From assembly GCA_013152695.1 (NCBI GenBank), contig JAADFV010000056.1, positions 1-8,457 on the forward strand: 8,457 nt of DNA. The letters run 5' to 3'. The DNA comes from Chloroflexota bacterium. Its GTDB lineage: Bacteria > Chloroflexota > Anaerolineae > J102. The position numbers and the translations under genes are program-made. Position 1 is the stretch's first letter, and every line of letters begins with the position of its first letter. This document shows, piece by piece, positions 1 through 6,050 of the stretch. Below the pieces are notes generated by a model. That model worked only from the letters and a program-made list of their open reading frames with translations, did not search any database and was not told the origin of the DNA.

Positions 1-1162
1 AAGGGGCGTTGGCCAGTAAGCTCCCATCCTCGTCGCGCCCCAGCACCGAGGCCAGATCGAAACGAAAACCATCGATATGCATTTCCATCACCCAATACCG
101 CAGCACATCCAAAATAATGTCACGTACGACAGGATGGTTGGCGTTGATGGTGTTTCCTGTGCCCGTAAAGTTGCGGTAGGTGCGTTTGTCATCAGTAAGC
201 ATGTAATAAATGCTGTTGTCGATGCCGCGTAGATTGAGAGTGGGGCCCAGTTCGTTGCCCTCGGCCGTATGATTGAGAACAATATCCAAAAAGACCTCGA
301 TGCCGGCTTGATGATAAGCCCGCACCATTTCTTTGAATTCGATTGTTTGTTGTCCACGATCGCAGTTGCTGGCATAACTGGCTTTGGGCGCCATCCAGCT
401 GACAGGGTCATACCCCCAGTAGTTGCGCAGGCGTTCACCGGAAAGAGGACTGACCTGATCGAGACCTTGTTCATTGAACTCGGGCACTGGCATGAGCTCT
501 ACTGCCGTGATTCCCAAATCCTGTAAATAAGGGATCTTTTCGATCATGCCCTGGTAAGTGCCGGGGTGGGCAACGCCGGCGCTGGGGTGAATCGTAAACC
601 CGCGCACATGGGTTTCGTAGATGACGAGATCGTGCCACGGTAAGCGCAGAGGGCGGTCATCTTCCCAGTCGAAATGCTCATGTGTGAAAACACATTTGGG
701 CATAGCGCCGGCGTTGTCGATGGTGGAAGGTGCCAGGTCTTTGAGGGGATGGGTGAGGTCATAGCCATGAGCCAGGTGGAAGTCCCAGTCACTTTTACGG
801 GTAATGGCAGTGGCATAGGGGTCAAGCAAGAGCTTGTGGCGGTTGAAGCGGTGCCCCTGTTGGGGCTGGTAAGGGCCATCCATGCGATAGGCATAGAGCT
901 GACCCGGCTGCACCCCTTGCACCCAAACATGCCAGATATCACCCGTACGGTGCTGTTCTGGGCTGAGCTCGATGCGTTCGCAGGGCTTGTCGTCCTCGGC
1001 ATTATCGTAGAACTCCAGCCAGACGCGGCTGGCGTTGCGGCTGAAAATGGCGAAGTTGGCGCCATCACCGCGCAAGCGCACACCCAAGGGCAAAGGCGAG
1101 CCCCGGCGTATGCGGCCTTGCTGCAGTGGTTTTGGAGAAGAGTGATGGTTGGGAAAAATCAC
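1..1162 (-). CDS. glgX: Glycogen debranching enzyme (GlgX/isoamylase type), 3' end cut off by window edge
   Basis: A GH13 alpha-glucan debranching enzyme that hydrolyses alpha-1,6 branches of glycogen in the cytoplasm. The first 387 residues are visible and the gene runs off the left edge. Residues about 21-125 form the N-terminal CBM48-like domain ('RGSPLPLGVRLRGDGANFAIFS', then 'YRMDGPY' and 'LLLDPYA'). The GH13 barrel follows, with 'VIYETHVRGFT' (180-190), 'GITAVELMPVPEF' (217-229), 'NYWGYDP' (247-253), region I 'DIVLNHT' (293-299) and region II 'GFRFDLAS' (365-372), where D369 is the expected nucleophile. The acid/base Glu and transition-state Asp would lie beyond the edge. GTG at 1162 is the only usual start between the in-frame stop upstream and the first domain. 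It lies 10 nt after the cfa stop and has no clear Shine-Dalgarno, which suggests translational coupling to cfa. TreX or isoamylase naming is possible; the debranching family is firm. Confidence 0.93.
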   Translation of the reverse strand, partial: MIFPNHHSSPKPLQQGRIRRGSPLPLGVRLRGDGANFAIFSRNASRVWLEFYDNAEDDKPCERIELSPEQHRTGDIWHVWVQGVQPGQLYAYRMDGPYQPQQGHRFNRHKLLLDPYATAITRKSDWDFHLAHGYDLTHPLKDLAPSTIDNAGAMPKCVFTHEHFDWEDDRPLRLPWHDLVIYETHVRGFTIHPSAGVAHPGTYQGMIEKIPYLQDLGITAVELMPVPEFNEQGLDQVSPLSGERLRNYWGYDPVSWMAPKASYASNCDRGQQTIEFKEMVRAYHQAGIEVFLDIVLNHTAEGNELGPTLNLRGIDNSIYYMLTDDKRTYRNFTGTGNTINANHPVVRDIILDVLRYWVMEMHIDGFRFDLASVLGRDEDGSLLANAP

Positions 1163-1172
1163 GGTGGCTATG

Positions 1173-2465
1173 TCAGGAATACCAATCGTCGCGGGTGAGG
1201 GGTAGGTGGCTTGCTCCGCCCTCTGGTTTTACCAATAAGGCCTGGTACACGTTGAGCCGTCCTTGCTCGAAGCCGTAGGCTGAGCCCGCCATGAACAAGC
1301 GCCAGACCCGGTAGGTGGGTTCATCCACGATAGTCAGTGCTTTATCATGCTGCGCCTCTAGGCGACGCACCCAGTGATGCAGGGTGAGGGCATAGTGTTC
1401 ACGCAGGCTCTCGACGTCGCGCACCTCGAAGCCAGCATGTTCGGCATGATGAAGGGAGACGTTGATGGGGACAAGCTCACCATCGGGGAAGACATAGCGA
1501 TCACTAAAGGTTGGGCTCTTGGGTCGAGGATCGGTAGCACGCTTGGCGATGCCATGGTTGAGGAAGGCTCCGCCAGGGCGTAGTAGACGGTAGGCCTGGC
1601 GGAAGTAGGTGGGGAGCAGGGCTTCACCGACGTGTTCGAACATCCCAACGCTGACGAGTTTGTCGAAGCCCTCGGGCTCATCGATCTGGCGATAATCACG
1701 TACTTCCACACGACACCGGTCGCTTAATCCAGCAGCGCGAATGCGTTCGTTAGCCAGATCTGCTTGTGGCTGGCTGAGGGTGATGCCGAGAACCTCGACA
1801 CCGTAGTGTTGGGCGGCATGAATGACCAGGCCGCCCCAACCGCAACCAATGTCGAGGAGGCGTTCGCCGGGGCGTAAGCGCAATTTACGGCAGATGTAAT
1901 CGAGCTTGCGTGCCTGCGCTGTATCCAGGTCCTCATCGGGGGTGTGGAAGTAGGCGCAGGAATAGACCATCCGCTGATCCAACCAGAGCGCATAAAAGTC
2001 ATTCGAGACATCATAGTGGTAGGTGACAGCCTGGCGGTCGCGGGCGATCGAGTGTGCTTCGCCTGTGACGCGTGCGGGCTGGCGCCCGTTGCTCTTGGGG
2101 CGATCGGCAGGCAAATGCAGCAGATCCCATCCCAGGCGGAGCTTCCTTTTCAGGCTCCAGTCTTGTCCGGCAAGATAGTCGGCCACAGGAAACACGCCAT
2201 CGATATCGCCGATAATATCGAAATCATCATAGACGTAGGCCTCACCGATGGAAAGATCGCTGTCTGTCTGTCGAAACATGCGGCGCAGGGCACCGGGGTG
2301 CTTGAGAACCAGAGTGAAGCGTGGCTCATCCGTTTCTGCCGGCCACTCTGTAACATCCCAAAACTGAACGGCAAAGTCACGGGGATGATAGTCGTCGAGA
2401 AGGGCTTGTAAAAAGTTAAGGCTGGTGTGAACAGTCTTTTCGGATGAAGGCGTCTGGACAGTCAT
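1173..2465 (-). CDS. cfa: Cyclopropane-fatty-acyl-phospholipid synthase (SAM-dependent)
   Basis: Transfers a methylene group from S-adenosylmethionine to the double bond of unsaturated phospholipid acyl chains at the inner membrane face, usually protecting membranes in stress or stationary phase. From ATG 2465 it has 430 residues. Residues about 1-130 match the N-terminal region of the family. The catalytic domain shows 'HYDVSNDFY' (150-158), SAM motif I 'LLDIGCGWGG' (203-212), 'SVGMFEHVG' (272-280) and 'YVFPDGEL' (324-331). By alignment from memory with E. coli CFA synthase, the bicarbonate-binding set is present: Cys170 in 'SCAYF', Glu277, His304 and Ile306 in 'NHGI', and Tyr358. A TTG 63 nt upstream is also in frame but sits in a long inverted repeat and lacks a ribosome site, so I prefer the ATG; GGGAG lies 12 nt before it. 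A related fatty acid C-methyltransferase is the main alternative. Confidence 0.93.
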   Translation of the reverse strand: MTVQTPSSEKTVHTSLNFLQALLDDYHPRDFAVQFWDVTEWPAETDEPRFTLVLKHPGALRRMFRQTDSDLSIGEAYVYDDFDIIGDIDGVFPVADYLAGQDWSLKRKLRLGWDLLHLPADRPKSNGRQPARVTGEAHSIARDRQAVTYHYDVSNDFYALWLDQRMVYSCAYFHTPDEDLDTAQARKLDYICRKLRLRPGERLLDIGCGWGGLVIHAAQHYGVEVLGITLSQPQADLANERIRAAGLSDRCRVEVRDYRQIDEPEGFDKLVSVGMFEHVGEALLPTYFRQAYRLLRPGGAFLNHGIAKRATDPRPKSPTFSDRYVFPDGELVPINVSLHHAEHAGFEVRDVESLREHYALTLHHWVRRLEAQHDKALTIVDEPTYRVWRLFMAGSAYGFEQGRLNVYQALLVKPEGGASHLPLTRDDWYS

Positions 2466-2490
2466 TTTTCCGGTACTCTCCCAGGTGATA

Positions 2491-2532
2491 CGAATTGCCT
2501 GCGGGTAGGGCGTGATCAGGACAGGCAATTCG
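2491..2532 (-). repeat. 11-bp perfect inverted repeat in the cfa leader
   Basis: CGAATTGCCTG (2491-2501) and its exact reverse complement CAGGCAATTCG (2522-2532) are separated by 20 nt. The repeat ends 25 nt before the chosen cfa ATG. It could be a stem-loop in the cfa mRNA leader, or an operator whose two halves have centres 31 bp apart, about three DNA turns. No U-run follows, so it is not an intrinsic terminator. Confidence 0.6.
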
Positions 2533-2560
2533 AAATGGAACAGTCGCTTAACGAATCCGG

Positions 2561-2578
2561 CTCTGCTATGCGGCAGAG
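2561..2578 (-). other. Small hairpin after the 98-residue protein gene
   Basis: CTCTGC (2561-2566) and GCAGAG (2573-2578) form a perfect 6-bp stem with a 6-nt loop, 21 nt past the stop codon of the small protein on the minus strand. There is no T-run behind it, so termination would be weak at best. It may be an mRNA 3'-end or processing structure, or chance. Confidence 0.3.
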
Positions 2579-2599
2579 ACTCGGAAATGCAAATCGTCG

Positions 2600-2896
2600 T
2601 TATTCATTGTTCTTGTGAAAGAGATGGCGGATGCGGTCTACCAATCCTTCATGTTTTTCGACCGGTTTTTTTCCTGCCTCTTGGAGTTTTGCATCGAGAT
2701 ACTCGATTTGGGAAAGGATGAAGGAGGTTTTCAGGGAATACTCTTCCGGTTTCCCCGTCGCCATCGCTTCTTTTTCGATGGCGTGGAGTTCGTCTTCGAT
2801 TTCATGGCGGACAGCGAGAATATCACCGCCAACTTTGGCAATACGTTCATTTAATTCTTTTGCCAGCAAGGGGCTGACGATTTCATCATCTGACAT
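2600..2896 (-). CDS. 98-residue helical, highly charged protein of unknown function
   Basis: I do not recognise this family. ATG 2896 follows a good ribosome site (AGGAGA, about 6-7 nt upstream), which rules out longer in-frame starts. The product has no signal peptide, membrane segment or cysteine. Residues about 8-50 ('SPLLAKELNERIAKVGG' onward through 'HEIEDELHAIEKEA') and about 56-75 ('SLKTSFILSQIEYLDAKLQE') have the periodicity and charge of amphipathic helices or a short coiled coil. The C-terminus is basic ('LVDRIRHLFHK'), a pattern that could contact membrane or nucleic acid. It lies 77 nt behind the universal stress protein and 134 nt before cfa, in the same direction, so it probably shares a transcript with them. 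A cytoplasmic stress-related or small scaffold role would only be a guess from context. Confidence 0.75.
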   Translation of the reverse strand: MSDDEIVSPLLAKELNERIAKVGGDILAVRHEIEDELHAIEKEAMATGKPEEYSLKTSFILSQIEYLDAKLQEAGKKPVEKHEGLVDRIRHLFHKNNE

Positions 2897-2928
2897 GATC
2901 GGTCTCCTATTAGAAAAGTGGGAAGTTT

Positions 2929-2957
2929 GGTGGGAATTTCCACCCGCGTTGGGGTGG
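2929..2957 (-). other. Overlapping, mutually exclusive inverted repeats between usp and the small gene
   Basis: CCACC at 2940-2944 can pair with GGTGG at 2929-2933 (6-nt loop). Extended to CCACCC (2940-2945), it can instead pair with GGGTGG at 2952-2957 (6-nt loop). Only one stem can form at a time. The element lies in the 77-nt gap between the usp stop and the small protein's start, upstream of that gene's ribosome site. Confidence 0.35.
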
Positions 2958-2973
2958 GTGTGCGGGGAGAAGG

Positions 2974-3819
2974 TTAGTGGCAAATCAGGACGGGGCAAAT
3001 GGCACGGTGTACGACTTCATCCACGGTGCTGCCGAAGAATGTTTCCAAGAAGCGGCTATGACCGTAGGCACCAAGTACGATGAGGTCGCACGTTTCTTCA
3101 CGGGCGGTGGTAAGGATGGTGGCAGCGGCATGGCCTTCGCGGAACAGGGCTACAGCCTCTGCTTTTTCTTCTGCAAGTTGCTGTTTAGCGGCAGCAAAGT
3201 CCTCTTGACGACCCGGTTGACCGTCGTCTGCAGTGAGCAAAATCAATTCAGCCTTGCGTTCTTTTGCTAATTTTGCGGCGATTTGCAGAGCGTCCGCTGC
3301 TTTTTTGCTGCCGTCGTAGGCAACAAGGATACGGGTAATCTCGTAAGGTACCGATTGTGCGGCCAGGACGGGGGTAACGGAATGGCGTACGACCGATTCG
3401 AAGGTCGAACCAAGCTGGGGGCCTGCCCAACGGCGGCTTTCCCCACGTCGTCCCAAGACGATCAGATCGCAACGTCGACCCCGGTCTAAAATCACATGAT
3501 CAGCAACCCCTTCCACGTATTCGGTCGTGCACTTGACATGGGCCCGTTCGCAGCGGCGTTCTAACTGTGCGAGCACCTCTTGACCTCTTTCGCTGACAAG
3601 TCTTCCCACTTCCAAAGCGGTCATCGTCATTGTCGACGTGATTCCTGGGAAGGCTCCATCCTGGGGGGCTGCCCAATAGGGGGCATCGATCAGGCGGACA
3701 TCCGCTACGAAGAGTCCGTGAATATCACTTTTGCCGTGAGCGGCAATTTTTATAGCTTGTTCGAGTGCGCTCCAACTATCGTCTGAGCCGTCGACAGGAA
3801 CAAGAATGTGTTCAAACAT
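2974..3819 (-). CDS. Tandem universal stress protein (two UspA domains)
   Basis: A 281-residue cytoplasmic protein of two fused UspA folds, residues about 1-155 and 160-281; Usp proteins bind ATP or other nucleotides and support survival under stress. Each half starts with the typical strand and Asp ('HILVPVDGS', D10; 'RILVAYDGS', D169). The second half has the canonical ATP-loop motif G-x2-G-x9-G-S/T ('GAYGHSRFLETFFGST', G250, G253, G263). The first half has G123-x2-G126 but ten residues before G137-S-T, one more than the canonical spacing, so its ATP binding may be altered. ATG 3819 has a good ribosome site (GAGGTAAC). It follows the Crp/Fnr gene across a regulatory gap holding a Crp/Fnr box and a -10 element, and is probably the first gene of a unit with the small protein, cfa and glgX. 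Confidence 0.93.
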   Translation of the reverse strand: MFEHILVPVDGSDDSWSALEQAIKIAAHGKSDIHGLFVADVRLIDAPYWAAPQDGAFPGITSTMTMTALEVGRLVSERGQEVLAQLERRCERAHVKCTTEYVEGVADHVILDRGRRCDLIVLGRRGESRRWAGPQLGSTFESVVRHSVTPVLAAQSVPYEITRILVAYDGSKKAADALQIAAKLAKERKAELILLTADDGQPGRQEDFAAAKQQLAEEKAEAVALFREGHAAATILTTAREETCDLIVLGAYGHSRFLETFFGSTVDEVVHRAICPVLICH

Positions 3820-3862
3820 GATGTTACCTCGATGAGGGAAAGGAATCGTTCAATCTACTGAC

Positions 3863-3868
3863 ATCATA
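3863..3868 (-). promoter_or_regulatory. Predicted -10 element of the usp promoter
   Basis: TATGAT (5 of 6 matches to TATAAT) lies on the minus strand 44 nt before the usp ATG. At 16-17 bp upstream there is only TGCAGA or CTGCAG, a poor -35, as expected for an activator-dependent promoter. The start of transcription would be near A3856. Confidence 0.5.
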
Positions 3869-3889
3869 CCTTTTCTTCTTATGTTCTGC

Positions 3890-3905
3890 AGTGATGCAAG
3901 TCACA
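3890..3905 (-). promoter_or_regulatory. Crp/Fnr-family operator upstream of usp
   Basis: On the minus strand the site reads TGTGACTTGCATCACT, that is TGTGA-N6-TCACT, 9 of 10 positions of the Crp consensus TGTGA-N6-TCACA. Its centre (3897.5) is 41.5 bp upstream of the start predicted from the -10 element, the classical class II activator position overlapping the -35. A gene for a Crp/Fnr regulator with a compatible recognition helix ends about 100 bp away. Confidence 0.62.
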
Positions 3906-3906
3906 A

Positions 3907-3932
3907 CGGACGATAATAACCCGGACGATCAT
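3907..3932. repeat. Direct repeat of an 11-mer beside the Crp/Fnr box
   Basis: CGGACGATAAT (3907-3917) and CGGACGATCAT (3922-3932) match at 10 of 11 positions with a 15-bp period. They lie immediately upstream of the Crp/Fnr box relative to usp. They may be a site for a second regulator, or chance. Confidence 0.3.
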
Positions 3933-4011
3933 GGTTCGGACTGGCGTATCACCGCCCCGCTCCGCCCCTCACCTTCTACGAAACCAGCGATTGCACCCCC
4001 CCCATCTCCCC

Positions 4012-4746
4012 TTAAAACCCCAGCCCGAGCTCCCCGCGTTCACCGTTTTCACTGGCGGCATGGGCCAGGGCAAGGAGCTTACGCCAGTTATCGATGATCA
4101 GGTGGTTATGTTCGCCGCGGTGCAGAACACCTTGCTGCTCGAAATGGCGCATCGAGCGTGAGACCACTTCTCGGGCTGTACCGATGATCTGGGCAATCTG
4201 CCGATGTGAAAGGCCCCAGGCCAAGTCGATACCATGAGGCGTGAGCTCTCCTTCCTCCTGGGCGTAAAGCAGAATGAGGCGAGCAAGGCGAGTGGAAACA
4301 TCAGTGAAGGCAAGATCACTGGCTAACGAGGCCAGTTGGCGCAGTTTTTGCGCCATGTAAGGTAAAAGGCTCCCTGCCAGCTCCGGATAACGTTGCAGCA
4401 TGGTCTGCATTTCTTGGTTGTCAATCACATAAAGTCGCACGTCAGTCAGTGCTGCCGCCGAAGCGGGATGTGGTTCGTGGTCCAAAAGAGGGGGAACATC
4501 GAAAAGATCACGCTCGTGCAGCATGAGGATGGTCTGTTCGCGACCTTCAGGCGACATTTTGTATAAGCGCACCCGTCCCGCTGCTACGATGTAAAAAGCC
4601 GTAGGTTCTTCTCCCTCCAAAAACAAAATTGAATTACTGGCGTAGGTGCGGAGATGAAAGTCGCGGCCAATTTCCCTCAGGAGGGAAGGAGGGGCGTTAG
4701 CAAAGAGGGGAACACTGCTGAGAAAGGCAAGCTGGCTTCGGGTCAT
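4012..4746 (-). CDS. Crp/Fnr-family transcriptional regulator, ligand unknown
   Basis: A cytoplasmic DNA-binding regulator of 244 residues from ATG 4746. Residues about 9-105 form the cyclic-nucleotide-binding-like beta roll ('SVPLF', 'ILFLEGEEPTAFYIVAAGRVRLYK'), then a long dimer helix, then a Crp-type winged helix (about 150-215) with the turn and recognition helix at 179-208 ('LSHRQIAQIIGTAREVVSRS'). Arg192, Glu193 and Arg197 match the Crp residues that read TGTGA. The cAMP pocket signature (Gly-Glu-Leu and Arg-Ser/Thr) is replaced by 'FDVPPLLD' and 'PHPASAAA', and the protein has no cysteine, so neither cAMP nor an Fnr-type Fe-S cluster is expected; haem or another ligand is possible. ATG 4794 and a TTG at 4809 are in frame, but a strong hairpin covers the first and neither has a good ribosome site. 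It is probably co-transcribed with xylFGH. Confidence 0.9.
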   Translation of the reverse strand: MTRSQLAFLSSVPLFANAPPSLLREIGRDFHLRTYASNSILFLEGEEPTAFYIVAAGRVRLYKMSPEGREQTILMLHERDLFDVPPLLDHEPHPASAAALTDVRLYVIDNQEMQTMLQRYPELAGSLLPYMAQKLRQLASLASDLAFTDVSTRLARLILLYAQEEGELTPHGIDLAWGLSHRQIAQIIGTAREVVSRSMRHFEQQGVLHRGEHNHLIIDNWRKLLALAHAASENGERGELGLGF

Positions 4747-4766
4747 GACAATATGGTGGGGGGAGT

Positions 4767-4800
4767 CAGGCGATGATGGAGAAAGCACCACCATCGCCTG
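4767..4800 (-). other. 13-bp hairpin at the xylH-regulator junction
   Basis: CAGGCGATGATGG (4767-4779) and CCACCATCGCCTG (4788-4800) pair fully in RNA, with one G-U wobble and an 8-nt loop. The stem begins 6 nt after the xylH stop and ends 20 nt before the regulator's ATG 4746. No U-run follows, so it looks like an mRNA-stabilising or processing structure rather than a terminator. It would bury the alternative ATG at 4794. Confidence 0.6.
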
Positions 4801-4805
4801 GCGAA

Positions 4806-6050
4806 TCAACCGATACCGGATTGCTCCCGGCCACGCCGCGTAATGGCGTCGATAAGTACGGCCGCGAGAAGGACAAGGCCCGTAATGATAAACTTGGCGC
4901 CAGCACTCAAGCCCAGCAAACCCATCCCGTTCTCGATACTGGCGATGACTAAAGCGCCGAGAAGAGCGCTCATCACCCGCCCGTAGCCACCGAACAAGCT
5001 GGTACCACCGATGACCGGCGCTGCGATAGACATCAGGAGCAAATTACCACCACCTGCAGCCGTATCCACCGAGCGCAGGCGAGAGGCGAGGACAATCCCG
5101 CCCATGCCCGCCATTAAGCTCGAGATCATGAAGACCAGAATCTTGATGCGGTCGACCTGGATACCGGCACGTCGCGCCGATTCCTCGTTACCACCGATGG
5201 CGTAGACATAGCGGCCGAAGCGAGTGCGGGTGGCGATGTAGGAGAAAATCACGAGCAAGATCAGGAGAAATACGCCCACAAAGGGTACACCCCGGTCCTG
5301 ATTGGCCACGTACACAACAGCGAGGACGAGAGCTGTTGTGATAACAATTTGCAGAAAGACAATGAGAAGGGGCTCAGAGGAGACACTGCGATGTTGCCGC
5401 ATCCGCCAGCGTCTGAGGTGATTGATGGCAAAGAAAAGAATGGAGGCAATGCCGACAATCCAACCCATGGTTGGAGACAGGAAGTAGTTGGCAATTCCGA
5501 TAATTACTGGGTCCTGAATGATGACCGTGCCTCCCGTGCCGATCAAAATCAACACAACCCCGTTCCACACCAAGAGGCCTGCCAAAGTCACGATAAAGGA
5601 AGGAAGCCTTGCCTTGGTGATGAATGCGCCCTGGATAATGCCGATCGCAGCCGCAAATAAGAGAGCGGCAATCACCGCCAGTAACCAGTGCCACTCGGTA
5701 GGAGGACGCAGTCGCATCGCCAAAAACACGGCTGACACAGCGCTCACGTACCCTACTGACAAATCAATTTCACCGAGAAGAAGAACAAAAACCACGCCGA
5801 TGGCAATTGTCGTGATGCCTGCCATCTGTACAATGAGATTGACGAAGTTGCGTGGGGTCAGATAGTGTTCGTTTTGGGATTGAAAGATAATAGCAATGAC
5901 GATGATGCCCAGAATGATGGGGAGCGAGCCCATGTCACCACTGCGCATTCGTCGCATATAATTTTTGACATAAATACCCAAAGAGGGAGCGGTCGTCCCT
6001 TCGAGCAGGGCGTTTTGGGGGACTGAAGTCGTTTCGTTCACATCGCTCAT
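4806..6050 (-). CDS. xylH: Sugar ABC transporter permease, xylose/ribose (CUT2) type
   Basis: The 414-residue inner-membrane channel subunit of the importer, working as a dimer with XylG and receiving sugar from XylF. After a soluble N-terminus of about 40 residues come roughly ten hydrophobic segments, such as 'LPIILGIIVIAIIF', 'GVVFVLLLGEIDLSVGYVSA', 'LLAVIAALLFAAAIGII' and 'FVGVFLLILLVIFSYIATR'. The block 'GEIDLSVG' and the later 'YAIGGNEESARRAGI' and 'PVIGGTSLFGGYGRV' are hallmarks of the BPD_transp_2 family of ribose and xylose permeases. A basic stretch, 'NHLRRWRMRQHR', marks a cytoplasmic loop. ATG 6050 overlaps the xylG stop in an ATGA junction, showing translational coupling. The xylose assignment rests on XylF; the permease alone could serve another sugar. 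Confidence 0.93.
   Translation of the reverse strand: MSDVNETTSVPQNALLEGTTAPSLGIYVKNYMRRMRSGDMGSLPIILGIIVIAIIFQSQNEHYLTPRNFVNLIVQMAGITTIAIGVVFVLLLGEIDLSVGYVSAVSAVFLAMRLRPPTEWHWLLAVIAALLFAAAIGIIQGAFITKARLPSFIVTLAGLLVWNGVVLILIGTGGTVIIQDPVIIGIANYFLSPTMGWIVGIASILFFAINHLRRWRMRQHRSVSSEPLLIVFLQIVITTALVLAVVYVANQDRGVPFVGVFLLILLVIFSYIATRTRFGRYVYAIGGNEESARRAGIQVDRIKILVFMISSLMAGMGGIVLASRLRSVDTAAGGGNLLLMSIAAPVIGGTSLFGGYGRVMSALLGALVIASIENGMGLLGLSAGAKFIITGLVLLAAVLIDAITRRGREQSGIG

Noticed and set aside
674..1198. Plus-strand frame of 174 codons opposite glgX, and minus-strand frames at 88-474 and 544-1083
   Set aside because: They are shadows of glgX, which reads through the whole region in another frame with conserved GH13 motifs.
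3996..4003. Run of eight C next to the regulator's stop as a phase-variation tract
   Set aside because: It lies just outside the coding sequence and away from the promoter elements, so slippage would have no clear effect.
4747..4809. Upstream starts for the regulator (TTG 4809, ATG 4794)
   Set aside because: The extra residues are Ser/Pro-rich and unlike the family, neither start has a good ribosome site, and the strong hairpin covers this stretch. I cannot fully exclude them.
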